From Fen-1359 sp963710355 (GTDB taxonomy: Bacteria; Planctomycetota; Phycisphaerae; Sedimentisphaerales; Anaerobacaceae): a stretch of DNA of 64,000 nt. Positions 24,418 through 32,316 of the stretch are shown piece by piece. Location of the stretch: positions 930,001 through 994,000 of the forward strand of contig CAVPZU010000003.1 in NCBI GenBank assembly GCA_963710355.1, written 5' to 3'. The notes below the pieces were generated by a model. It made no database searches, had not been told where the DNA came from, and saw only the letters and a program-made list of their open reading frames with translations. How positions within the stretch are numbered: the stretch's first letter is position 1; each line of letters starts with the position of its first letter. A program made the position numbers and the translations under genes.

Positions 24418-26799
24418 ATGAAGAGATTTGTATTATTGATAATTTTTACGCCATTCTTACAATGCCAAGCTGGTGTAATAAACGTTAATTCTGTAGGGAC
24501 AGGAGATTACCCAACAATCCAAGAAGCAATCAATAATGCTAATAATGGTGATATAATTGTTCTTCAACAAGGTATTTATGTAGGTGAGGGTAATCGTAAT
24601 CTGGATTTCAACGCTAAAGCTATAACCATTAGAGGAACAGATCCGAATAACCCTAATATGGTTAATAATACGGTAATTGATTGCCAGGGAGTTAGTGGTT
24701 CTGTACATCGTGGATTTTATTTCCATAATGGAGAAACAAACTCATCTAAAGTGTCCGGAATTACAATTAAAAATGGCTATGCGGACGGTTCTTGGCCCCA
24801 AACCAATGGAGGTGGTATTTATTGCAGTGGAGGTAGCCCTATTATTGAGTCTTGTAGAATATTGAATAATCGGGCCAAACATAATGGTGGCGGAATCTAT
24901 TGCTATGAAAGTTATGCAAATATTAAAAATTGCATAATTTCATCAAATTCAACAATTATCGTGGATGGTGGAGGTGTTTACTGTTATAAGGGTAAGCCAG
25001 AAATCACAGGTTGTATTATAAGTAATAATACGGCAAATGATATTTGTGGCGGTTTATTTAGCAGCGAAAATAACATTCTGATAAGTCGATGCAATATTTC
25101 CGGCAATCATTGTAAAAGTGTAGGCGGAGGTATATTCCTTAACAAATGTAATAATCCACAATTGTATAACTGTTTAATTACCAATAATACATGTGACGAT
25201 GGCCCTGCAGCGATATTTATGCAGGATGTGTATCCCATTATTGACCATTGCACAATTGCTAAGAATATTGGTTACCCGTTTTTAGGGGCTATTTGGTGTG
25301 GTAATAGTGATGGAAAACCCGCGATAATAACAAATTCCATAATTTGGGGCAATTCTGGAATGTTTGAGGGATTTGTTGCTGTATCTTTTTGTAGTTTTAC
25401 TCCAACGTTCGTAGATTCTGAAGGAGGAGATTTTCATCTTTCTCCACTATCTTCCTGTATAAATGGAGGTGACCCATGCTATGTGATGTCGGAATATAAC
25501 GTTGACTATGATGGTAATCCGAGGATTCTAAATAATCGAGTCGATATCGGAGCTTATGAACAGCTCATTGAAGAACCTTTCATAGGTTTTTCCCCACTAA
25601 GTGTAGATTTCGTGTCAATTAAAGGAGAACAAAATCCTGAAGCTCAGACCCTATTTATTCGTAATGATGGCACTGGGACAATAAATTGGGAGATTATTAA
25701 AGATTGTAACTGGCTTAATGTTAGCATCACAGACGGTCAATCTTCAGGAGAGGTAAATAGAGTTGTATTAAGTGCTGATATCTCAAGGCTTGAAGGAGGT
25801 ATATATACAAGCGACTTAATAATATTCGCTGATGAGGCTATGAACAATCCACAGAAAATTAAAGTAACGTTGGAAGTCAAAACACCATTGATTGAACTTT
25901 CATCAAAGAGTTTTCAATTTACAGCAAAAGAGATGGATGAAAATCCTGCTGAACAGAAACTCACAATCCGCAACAGTGGGGTATTAACCTTAAATTGGGA
26001 AATTAATTACGATTGTGATTGGCTGTCGGTTTATCCCATTAAAGGCAGTTCAACAGGAGAACCCAACGAGATTACTCTTAGTGTAAATACTTCAGAATTG
26101 AGAGCGGGATCTTATGAATGTGAACTGATTGTATCAGATACAAATGCCATTAATAGCCCACAGGTTATTACAATAAACTTAAAAGTAGTCGGACCAGTTA
26201 TAGAATTATCAAGCAATGAATTAGAATTTGTTGTTGAAAATGGGCAATTAAATCCAATTCAACAAATCCTGAGGATTTCCAATCAAGGCGGAGGCGTTGC
26301 TAAATGGGTGTTAGATTATGAATGTAATTGGTTAACCGCGAGTCATGAAAGCGGAGAAATTTACGCAGGAGACTACAATGACATTATTCTAACAATAGAT
26401 ATAAACTCTTTAACTGACAGAGTATATATATGCAATATAACTGTATTTGATCCAAATTCTGAAAATGGTCAACAAAATGCTAATGTATTTCTATATCTTG
26501 ATCCCATACAATTAAAGATAGATAAAGCTGTTGATGGTGACGTCATTATTATCCAACCCGGAATTTACAAAGGAAAGTATAATCGAGATCTTGATTTCAA
26601 AGGTAAAACTATCACTCTTAAAAGTATTGATACAAATGACCCGAACATAGTGGCAAGTACAATTATTGATTGTAATGGCAAAAGCGATGATCCACACCGA
26701 GCACTTTATTTCCACACAGGAGAAGACAGTAACTCGACGGTTGCTGGAGTCACTATGATGAATGGGTACAAAGATTCTTGGTGGGGGGATATATTGTGA
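24418..26799 (+). CDS. Secreted right-handed beta-helix / BACON-like repeat protein, N-terminal part
   Basis: 793 residues, with a signal peptide (MKRFVLLIIFTPFLQCQAG). Residues about 20-380 are a pectate-lyase-like parallel beta-helix: GDYPTIQEAINNANNGDIIV, then repeated NGGGIYC units with short Asn-rich turns. Residues about 390-690 hold three BACON-like modules with the recurring pattern NPEAQTLFIRNDGTGTINWE and a following CxWL motif. A second beta-helix segment (IIIQPGIYKGKYNRDLDF) then begins. The frame stops at 26799 within a motif that should read GGGIYC; the rest continues in frame +1 from about 26790. The intact product would be about 1115 residues. Confidence 0.82.
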   Translation: MKRFVLLIIFTPFLQCQAGVINVNSVGTGDYPTIQEAINNANNGDIIVLQQGIYVGEGNRNLDFNAKAITIRGTDPNNPNMVNNTVIDCQGVSGSVHRGFYFHNGETNSSKVSGITIKNGYADGSWPQTNGGGIYCSGGSPIIESCRILNNRAKHNGGGIYCYESYANIKNCIISSNSTIIVDGGGVYCYKGKPEITGCIISNNTANDICGGLFSSENNILISRCNISGNHCKSVGGGIFLNKCNNPQLYNCLITNNTCDDGPAAIFMQDVYPIIDHCTIAKNIGYPFLGAIWCGNSDGKPAIITNSIIWGNSGMFEGFVAVSFCSFTPTFVDSEGGDFHLSPLSSCINGGDPCYVMSEYNVDYDGNPRILNNRVDIGAYEQLIEEPFIGFSPLSVDFVSIKGEQNPEAQTLFIRNDGTGTINWEIIKDCNWLNVSITDGQSSGEVNRVVLSADISRLEGGIYTSDLIIFADEAMNNPQKIKVTLEVKTPLIELSSKSFQFTAKEMDENPAEQKLTIRNSGVLTLNWEINYDCDWLSVYPIKGSSTGEPNEITLSVNTSELRAGSYECELIVSDTNAINSPQVITINLKVVGPVIELSSNELEFVVENGQLNPIQQILRISNQGGGVAKWVLDYECNWLTASHESGEIYAGDYNDIILTIDINSLTDRVYICNITVFDPNSENGQQNANVFLYLDPIQLKIDKAVDGDVIIIQPGIYKGKYNRDLDFKGKTITLKSIDTNDPNIVASTIIDCNGKSDDPHRALYFHTGEDSNSTVAGVTMMNGYKDSWWGDIL

Positions 26800-27763
26800 A
26801 AATTCTCACCCGACAATTTTCAAATGCAATATCATAAATAATTTGGCTGAATATGGTGGTGGAATATATTGTTACTCCTCGGATACAAAAATATCAGGTT
26901 GTTATATTACTAATAATATCGCCTCCAACGGCGGTGGGATTTATAGTGAATCTTGCAGTAAATTATTAATTTCAGATTGTTCCATATACGGCAATTACTC
27001 TCAATGTGACGGGGGCGGGATAGTCACACTTTATAGTAATACTACTTTAAAAAACTGCTTAATTGTAAAAAATACAAGTGATGATGAAGGCAGTGGTATA
27101 CTTCAACAATCTGGTCAGGAAAATATCCTTACCATAGTAAATTGTACAATCGCTGATAATAAATCATATTATGGTATATGTTCTATATTTGGAGTGGAAA
27201 TTGTATCCACAAACTCGATTATCTGGGACACAATGATAATATTTGATCCTAATACAATTTTTAGTTATTGTGATATTAAAGGATGTGTAGGCAGCGGACC
27301 AGGTTGGGATGAATATCAATTTGGCAAGGATGGTGGAGGTAACATCGACATCGACCCATGCTTTGCAGATCCATGTAATAATGATTATCACCTTCAATCC
27401 GAAATTGGCAGGTGGGATTCTTTTGACCAAATTTGGGTGGAAGATAGTAGAACCAGCAAATGTATTGATGCGGGCGATCCAAATTCAGATTGGACAGAGG
27501 AATTATGGCCGCATGGCAAACGAATTAACATAGGAAATTATGGTGGAACACCGGAAGCAAGTATGTCATTATCAGATATTGGCAATATCGCAAATTTAGA
27601 CAACGATCCCAGTGATGCTGTAGACTTTAGCGACCTTGGCATTTTTGTAAACAAGTGGTGTTATGAGAAATTGCTGACAGCAGAAGACCTTAATCGTGAT
27701 GGCGTGGTAAACTTTACGGATTATGCCATTTTTGCTAACCACTGGCTTGAAGGAGTTCAATAA
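26762..27763 (+). pseudogene. Beta-helix protein, C-terminal part in shifted frame with dockerin-like end
   Basis: Continues the upstream protein from GGGIYCENSHPTIFKCNI onward: more NGGGIY beta-helix coils, a closing GNYGGTPEASMSLSD segment, then a dockerin-like EF-hand pair (DPSDAVDFSDLGIFVNKW and DLNRDGVVNFTDYAIFANHW). The break coincides with a run of six G (26783-26788); one surplus base restores the frame. The ATG at 26762 is internal to the coding sequence and not a natural start. A homopolymer at the breakpoint leaves phase variation or an assembly error as alternatives to simple decay. Confidence 0.8.
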
Positions 27764-27951
27764 TAAAAAATTGATATCCTTCGATCAATCGATGTCCCCG
27801 GTTTGTCTTCGGGAGGGAGTTTTTTAGGTAGGAAGAACCAAGAATCCACCTGATTTTTGAGCAAATACTCAAATTTTTCAGAAAATTTTGAAAAAATAGG
27901 ATATATAATCCGTCGGGTTCAGGCCTCGGCGAGCTCGGTCGAGCCGAGCAG
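27764..27951. other. Spacer after beta-helix gene
   Basis: No gene and no convincing terminator; a weak CCCCG/CGGG hairpin near 27803 followed by GAGTTTTTT is the only candidate. Confidence 0.3.
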
Positions 27952-28239
27952 GTGAATTTATTGGCAATCGCCTCGGACTGGGCCTGGCCGCAGGCGGTAA
28001 GGCAGATTTTTGAACCGCGGGGCGTAAATCTGTTGTTGGCAGGCAGTATTGATGAGTTTATAGTTGTGCTGGTTAGCCGTCGGATACACGCTGCCATAAT
28101 TGATTTGGACAGTCGATACTGCGGATTTACGGCGATAAGAGTCATAAGAATGGGGCACCCGGTTGGACCGTGCCTGATATTAAAGAGCAGGCCTGATGAG
28201 TCCGCCGAAGGCGGATTGGAATTTTGCAAAGGCGGTTAG
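27952..28239 (+). CDS. Small receiver-like protein upstream of groES, possibly truncated
   Basis: 95 residues from a GTG at 27952 with AGCAGG just before it. The pattern MNLLAIASDWAWPQAVRQIF, then GVNLLLAGSIDEFIVVLVSRRIHAAIIDLD and GFTAIRVIR resembles the first two-thirds of a response-regulator receiver fold, with Asp at the usual phospho-site place (IIDLD). The final strands and Lys region look degraded, and the C-terminus is encoded by a TCCGCC palindrome. It may be a real regulator of the adjacent chaperonin operon or a decayed one; the sequence does not decide. Confidence 0.45.
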   Translation: MNLLAIASDWAWPQAVRQIFEPRGVNLLLAGSIDEFIVVLVSRRIHAAIIDLDSRYCGFTAIRVIRMGHPVGPCLILKSRPDESAEGGLEFCKGG

Positions 28240-28331
28240 ATCCGCTTGCGGCGGATTTGTAAAGAGGTATAATAGCGGAATATTCGGTGTCCGCCTTTGG
28301 CGGATTGATTGTTATGTCCGCCGATAGCGGA
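28201..28331. repeat. Cluster of four TCCGCC-NNN-GGCGGA palindromes
   Basis: Short palindromes at 28201-28215, 28241-28255 (imperfect), 28290-28304 and 28317-28331 lie in the groES leader. Single copies of the same unit occur at 13012, 28695, 32344, 36207, 38428, 53201 and 62868, and it is part of the large palindrome at 38239. They resemble REP-type elements of unknown role. Confidence 0.7.
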
Positions 28332-28359
28332 TTGATTTTACGAAAGGAGTAGTTTAAAA

Positions 28360-28650
28360 ATGAAGATAAGACCGTTAGGTGATAAGGTTTTAGTGCAGCG
28401 TGTTGAGGCGGAAAACAAAACGGCGGGCGGCATCGTTCTGCCAGATACCGCAAAGGAAAAACCGCAGAAGGGAAAGGTAGTCAGCGTCGGCGACGGCAAG
28501 ACCCTCGATGACGGCTCAAAGCAGCAGATGCAGGTAAAAAAGGGAGACGTGGTGCTCTTTACCAGTTACGCAGGAACCGAGGTAAAGATTGACGGCAAAG
28601 AGTATCTGATTATGAGCGAATCAGACATTATGGCGGTTATTGAGAATTAG
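28360..28650 (+). CDS. groES: Co-chaperonin GroES
   Basis: 96 residues, the usual length, with AAAGGAGT about nine bases before the start. The sequence MKIRPLGDKVLVQRVEAENK, then TAGGIVLPDTAKEKPQKGKV (mobile loop) and GDVVLFTSYAGTEVKIDG is typical. It caps the GroEL ring during ATP-driven protein folding in the cytoplasm. groEL follows 162 bases later with an inverted repeat between them. No CIRCE operator (TTAGCACTC-type inverted repeat) was seen upstream. Confidence 0.97.
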   Translation: MKIRPLGDKVLVQRVEAENKTAGGIVLPDTAKEKPQKGKVVSVGDGKTLDDGSKQQMQVKKGDVVLFTSYAGTEVKIDGKEYLIMSESDIMAVIEN

Positions 28651-28675
28651 GCGGACTAACCCTTCACTCTTAATT

Positions 28676-28747
28676 CTTCACCCTTAACTCTTAACCCGCC
28701 ATCGGCGGAGAACGCAAATAGGGGATAGAGAAGTGAGAAGGGTGAAG
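28676..28747. repeat. Inverted repeat between groES and groEL
   Basis: CTTCACCCTT at 28676-28685 is the exact inverse of AAGGGTGAAG at 28738-28747. Further partial pairs (CACTCTT/AAGAGTG) extend the stem on both sides, and a TCCGCC-like palindrome lies in the loop (28695-28709). It could attenuate transcription or stabilise mRNA between the two chaperonin genes, or be a mobile repeat. Confidence 0.55.
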
Positions 28748-28812
28748 AGTGAAGAGAGAAGAGTGTAATCAGTGAAATCTGTGGCTAATTATAATAAAGG
28801 AGTTAAACGATA

Positions 28813-30435
28813 ATGGCAGCGAAAAAAATAGCGTATGGCAGTGAAGCGCGGGAAGCGATATTAAGGGGTGTTGAGAAGTTGGCAAGGGCGGTCAAGATTA
28901 CGCTTGGCCCCTGCGGCAGAAATGTCGTGCTGGAAAAATCCTATGGCTCACCCACGGTTACCAAAGACGGCGTCACAGTGGCAAAGGAAATTGAGTTGGA
29001 AGATGCTTGTGAAAATATGGGCGCACAAATGGTAAGAGAAGTAGCCAGCAAGACCTCCTCGATAGCAGGCGACGGCACAACGACGGCGACAATCCTTGCA
29101 GAGAGCATTTTCAGGGAGGGGCTCAAAAACATCACCGCCGGTGCCAATCCGATGCAGGTCAAACGCGGCATCGACAAGGCCGTTGATGCGATAGTTGAGG
29201 GGCTGAAGAAAATGAGCATACCGGTTAAATCCAGCAAGCAGATTGAGCAGGTCGCCACCTGTTCTGCCAATCAGGACGTCGAGATTGGCAAAAAACTGGC
29301 TGAAGCGATGGACAAGGTCGGCAAGGACGGCGTGATTACCGTTGAGGAGGGCCAGTCGCTCGAGACGATTGTTGAGCTGGTAGAGGGTATGCAGTTTGAT
29401 AAAGGGTATCTATCGCCGCACTTTATCAACAAACTTGAGAATATGACTGTCGAACTGGATAAGCCCTATATTCTGATTCACGAAAAGAAAATAAGCTCGG
29501 TCAAATCGCTCGTGCCGCTACTCGAAAAGGTGGCAAAGCAGGGCAGACCTCTATTGATTATTGCAGAGGATGTCGAGGGCGAGGCCTTGGCCACGCTGGT
29601 GGTTAATAAACTCCGCGGCGTGCTTCAGGTGGCGGCGGTAAAGGCCCCTGGTTTCGGCGACAGGCGAAAGGCTATGCTCAGCGACATCGCTGTCCTTACA
29701 GGCGGCGAGGCAATTTTCGAGGATTTGGGCCTCGAATTAGAAAGCATAGAATTAAAGCAGCTCGGCAGGGCTAAGCGGATTACGATTGACAAGGACAACA
29801 CCACGATAATCGAAGGTGCGGGAGAGACGGCTGCGATAAAGGGAAGGATTGAGCAGATAAAGGCCGAGATTGAAAAATCGACCAGCGATTATGACACCGA
29901 AAAATTGCAGGAACGCCTGGCAAAATTGTCGGGCGGCGTCGCTCAGATTAAAGTCGGAGCCGCAACAGAGGCCGAAATGAAGGAAAAGAAAGCACGGGTT
30001 GAGGATGCGGTGCACGCCTGCAGGGCGGCAGTTGAGGAAGGGATTTTGCCCGGCGGTGGCGTCGCCGTCCTCAGGGTCCTGCCAATGCTGGATAAAATAA
30101 GCTGCGTCGGCGACGAGAAGGTCGGCGTAGATATTGTAAAACGAGCGCTTGTTGCACCGATTAAGCAAATCGCAGAGAACGCAGGCCTTGACGGCTCGAT
30201 TGTCGCACAGAAGGTAATGGAGAATAAAGATGTCAACTTTGGTTATGATGCACTTAGAAAAGAATACGGTGATATGATTGATTTTGGCGTGATTGTGCCC
30301 ACAAAGGTTGAAAGGGTGGCGCTGCAGAACGGCTCATCTATTGCTTCGTTGCTTTTGACCACAGATGCGATTGTAAGCGAAATACCCGAAAAGAAGGAGC
30401 CGCCCCCGATGCCCCAAGGAGGCGGAATGTATTAA
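28813..30435 (+). CDS. groEL: Chaperonin GroEL
   Basis: 540 residues. Canonical segments are present: VKITLGPCGRNVVLEKSYGS, TKDGVTVAKEIELED, the nucleotide-binding SSIAGDGTTTATILAE, apical-domain APGFGDRRKAMLSDIAVLTG and the C-terminal GDMIDFGVIVPTKV. The ATPase Asp of the hinge region is in place, and the product ends in a short PMPQGGGMY tail in place of the usual longer GGM repeat. Forms the folding chamber with GroES. A good terminator follows at 30454. Confidence 0.98.
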   Translation: MAAKKIAYGSEAREAILRGVEKLARAVKITLGPCGRNVVLEKSYGSPTVTKDGVTVAKEIELEDACENMGAQMVREVASKTSSIAGDGTTTATILAESIFREGLKNITAGANPMQVKRGIDKAVDAIVEGLKKMSIPVKSSKQIEQVATCSANQDVEIGKKLAEAMDKVGKDGVITVEEGQSLETIVELVEGMQFDKGYLSPHFINKLENMTVELDKPYILIHEKKISSVKSLVPLLEKVAKQGRPLLIIAEDVEGEALATLVVNKLRGVLQVAAVKAPGFGDRRKAMLSDIAVLTGGEAIFEDLGLELESIELKQLGRAKRITIDKDNTTIIEGAGETAAIKGRIEQIKAEIEKSTSDYDTEKLQERLAKLSGGVAQIKVGAATEAEMKEKKARVEDAVHACRAAVEEGILPGGGVAVLRVLPMLDKISCVGDEKVGVDIVKRALVAPIKQIAENAGLDGSIVAQKVMENKDVNFGYDALRKEYGDMIDFGVIVPTKVERVALQNGSSIASLLLTTDAIVSEIPEKKEPPPMPQGGGMY

Positions 30436-30453
30436 GGTGTTTTGATTGGCAAA

Positions 30454-30487
30454 GGGCGACCGACAATTTCGGTCGTCCTTTTTTTGT
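30454..30487 (+). terminator. Rho-independent terminator of groESL
   Basis: Stem GGGCGACCG with CGGTCGTCC (one G-T pair), a seven-base loop, then a run of eight T, starting 18 bases after the groEL stop. Confidence 0.85.
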
Positions 30488-30503
30488 GTAGAAGGAAGAC
30501 AGG

Positions 30504-30824
30504 ATGGCGTTTAACATTTTCACGAATATTGTTTCGCTTGCATCGAGAAGGGTTGCCGGCTGGTTGCTTGTTGTCGGCCTCGGCTTCGCAGGTTTTGGGA
30601 TTTTGATAATTACATATCCGAAGTTTTTTGCGACGCTGGCGGCGGTGGCGTTCTTTCTTGCAGGCGCCGGTTTTCTAGGAACGGCTGCGAAGATTTATCT
30701 GGCAGGACGCAGGTTGAAAAAGGCATTTGATAAAGATTCGGATGCGTATAGAGAAAATGTCCGGCTTCATATCGAAGAACATCCCGGCGCCGGCAATTAT
30801 GATGATACGGAATTTAGAATGTAG
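30504..30824 (+). CDS. Small hypothetical membrane protein
   Basis: 106 residues starting MAFNIFTNIVS, with AGGAAGACAGG just upstream. Two hydrophobic segments (WLLVVGLGFAGFGILIITY and FATLAAVAFFLAGAGFLGTA) are followed by a charged cytoplasmic tail (RRLKKAFDKDSDAYRENVRL) ending in HIEEHPGAGNYDD. No family was recognised. It lies between the groEL terminator and the convergent LOG-protein gene, so it is probably transcribed alone. Confidence 0.7.
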   Translation: MAFNIFTNIVSLASRRVAGWLLVVGLGFAGFGILIITYPKFFATLAAVAFFLAGAGFLGTAAKIYLAGRRLKKAFDKDSDAYRENVRLHIEEHPGAGNYDDTEFRM

Positions 30825-30900
30825 AACATAGAATATGAAGAATAGAACGCAGCAGGCAAGATAAAATCGCCGGATGTAAGGCGGACATTTGGCCGTCAGA

Positions 30901-31596
30901 CTATCGCGAAGAGTTTCTCATACCTGATGGCAGGAACAGGCCGCTTCGGCCGCTCGCCTGTTTATAATCAACAATAATTTTTGCGGCCTCTTCAGGGGTA
31001 TCAACTATTGTAAAGACGTTCATATCTTCGGGACGGATGTAGTCGTATTCGCCAAGCATTTTATCTTTTATCCACTCGATAAGGCCTCCCCAGTATTCGC
31101 TGCCGACCAGCACAACAGGAAACGATGCCTGCTTGAGTGTCTGAATCAGGACAGTTGCCTCTGAAAATTCATCGAGTGTGCCGAATCCGCCCGGAAAAGC
31201 TATAAAGCCGTGAGCATATTTGAGGAACATAACCTTGCGGCAGAAAAAATACCTGAAACGAAGTGTCATATTCTGGAAATCATTTGGTTTCTGCTCGACG
31301 GGCAGCTCGATGTTTAAGCCGATGCTGATACCGCCGGCCTCCGCTGCGCCCTTGTTTGCGGCTTCCATAATCCCGCCGCCGCCCCCCGTGATTACGGCAA
31401 AGCCCGCCTTTGCAAGAATTTTTGCGGTCTTCTCCGCCAGCTTATAATATTTATCATCAGGCTTAACTCTGGCCGAGCCAAAGATTGAAACTGCCGGCCC
31501 AACTGATGCAAGCTCATCGAAGCCCTCCGTGAACTCTGCCATAATTCTGAATAGTCGCCACAGGTCCTGAACGGGATTTCCAACATAATGCTCCAT
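30901..31596 (-). CDS. LOG-family (TIGR00730-type) nucleotide-binding protein
   Basis: 231 residues with AAAGGAAA before the start. A Rossmann-like fold carries the family signatures GGGGGIMEAANKGA (about residues 72-85) and PGGFGTLDEFSEAT (about 135-148). Experimentally studied relatives (LonelyGuy) release cytokinin-type bases from nucleotide monophosphates; many bacterial members act on AMP or have unknown substrates. The older name lysine decarboxylase is unsupported by function. First of the minus-strand run that continues to nth, though a gap of only a few bases separates them. Confidence 0.88.
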   Translation of the reverse strand: MEHYVGNPVQDLWRLFRIMAEFTEGFDELASVGPAVSIFGSARVKPDDKYYKLAEKTAKILAKAGFAVITGGGGGIMEAANKGAAEAGGISIGLNIELPVEQKPNDFQNMTLRFRYFFCRKVMFLKYAHGFIAFPGGFGTLDEFSEATVLIQTLKQASFPVVLVGSEYWGGLIEWIKDKMLGEYDYIRPEDMNVFTIVDTPEEAAKIIVDYKQASGRSGLFLPSGMRNSSR

Positions 31597-31608
31597 AATA
31601 TTTTTCCT

Positions 31609-32316
31609 TTACCACAGTTCTGGTTTATTCGCAGCCGGACAAAAACGAGCAATCGGGCAGTTCTGGCAAGCCGGCCTGCGGGCAAAGCAGATGTTTCTGC
31701 CGTGAAAAATAAGACAATTGCTTAAAAGCATCCAGTCCTTCTTTGGCACTATTTCGGCTAAATCGAACTCCAGCTTTACAGCATCCGAATTTTTCGATAG
31801 CCCCAGCCTTCTCGATAGTCTAATAACGTGCGTATCGCAGGTAATTGCCGGCTTTCCGAATGCCCCGCCGATGACGACATTTGCCGTCTTTCTGCCGACT
31901 CCCGGCAGCGTCACCAGCTCATCAATTGTTTCGGGTATTTTGCCGCCGAACCGTTCCAGAATTTCCCTGCTTGTGTTTTTGATATTGGCGGCCTTGTTGT
32001 GATAGAAACCTGTGCTTCTTATGTCCTGCTCAATCTCATTTTTGTCCGCATTTGCCCAGTCCGCAGCCGTCTTATATTTTTTGAATACCTCTTTTGTCAC
32101 CATATTAACACGCTCATCGGTGCATTGTGCAGAAAGTATCGTTGCGATGAGCAGCTCGAATGCGCTGGAAAATTTCAGCGCAACCTTTGCATCTGGATAC
32201 GTTTTTTTCAAAATCGGAAATATATTTTTTACTCGCTCGGCCGCAGCGGCCTTGAACTGCTCATCCGAAACGGCGCCAATGTTTTTTTTCTTTGAATCAA
32301 TCTTCTTTTTACTCAT
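31609..32316 (-). CDS. nth: Endonuclease III (DNA glycosylase/AP lyase)
   Basis: 235 residues. Removes oxidised pyrimidines and nicks abasic sites. The helix-hairpin-helix LPGVGRKTANVV carries the catalytic Lys, TCDTHVIRLSRRLGL carries the catalytic Asp, and the C-terminal four-cysteine cluster CFARRPACQNCPIARFC has the C-x6-C-x2-C-x5-C spacing of the [4Fe-4S] site. An N-terminal Lys-rich extension of about 20 residues precedes the conserved core. The start overlaps the end of dsbD by eight bases. Confidence 0.96.
   Translation of the reverse strand: MSKKKIDSKKKNIGAVSDEQFKAAAAERVKNIFPILKKTYPDAKVALKFSSAFELLIATILSAQCTDERVNMVTKEVFKKYKTAADWANADKNEIEQDIRSTGFYHNKAANIKNTSREILERFGGKIPETIDELVTLPGVGRKTANVVIGGAFGKPAITCDTHVIRLSRRLGLSKNSDAVKLEFDLAEIVPKKDWMLLSNCLIFHGRNICFARRPACQNCPIARFCPAANKPELW

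Noticed and set aside
28201..28331. Possible CRISPR-like array of regularly repeated TCCGCC units
   Set aside because: Units are 15-base palindromes with irregular spacing and no unique equal-length spacers; no cas gene in the window.
28300..28360. CIRCE operator upstream of groES
   Set aside because: The expected TTAGCACTC/GAGTGCTAA inverted repeat is absent; only TCCGCC palindromes are present.
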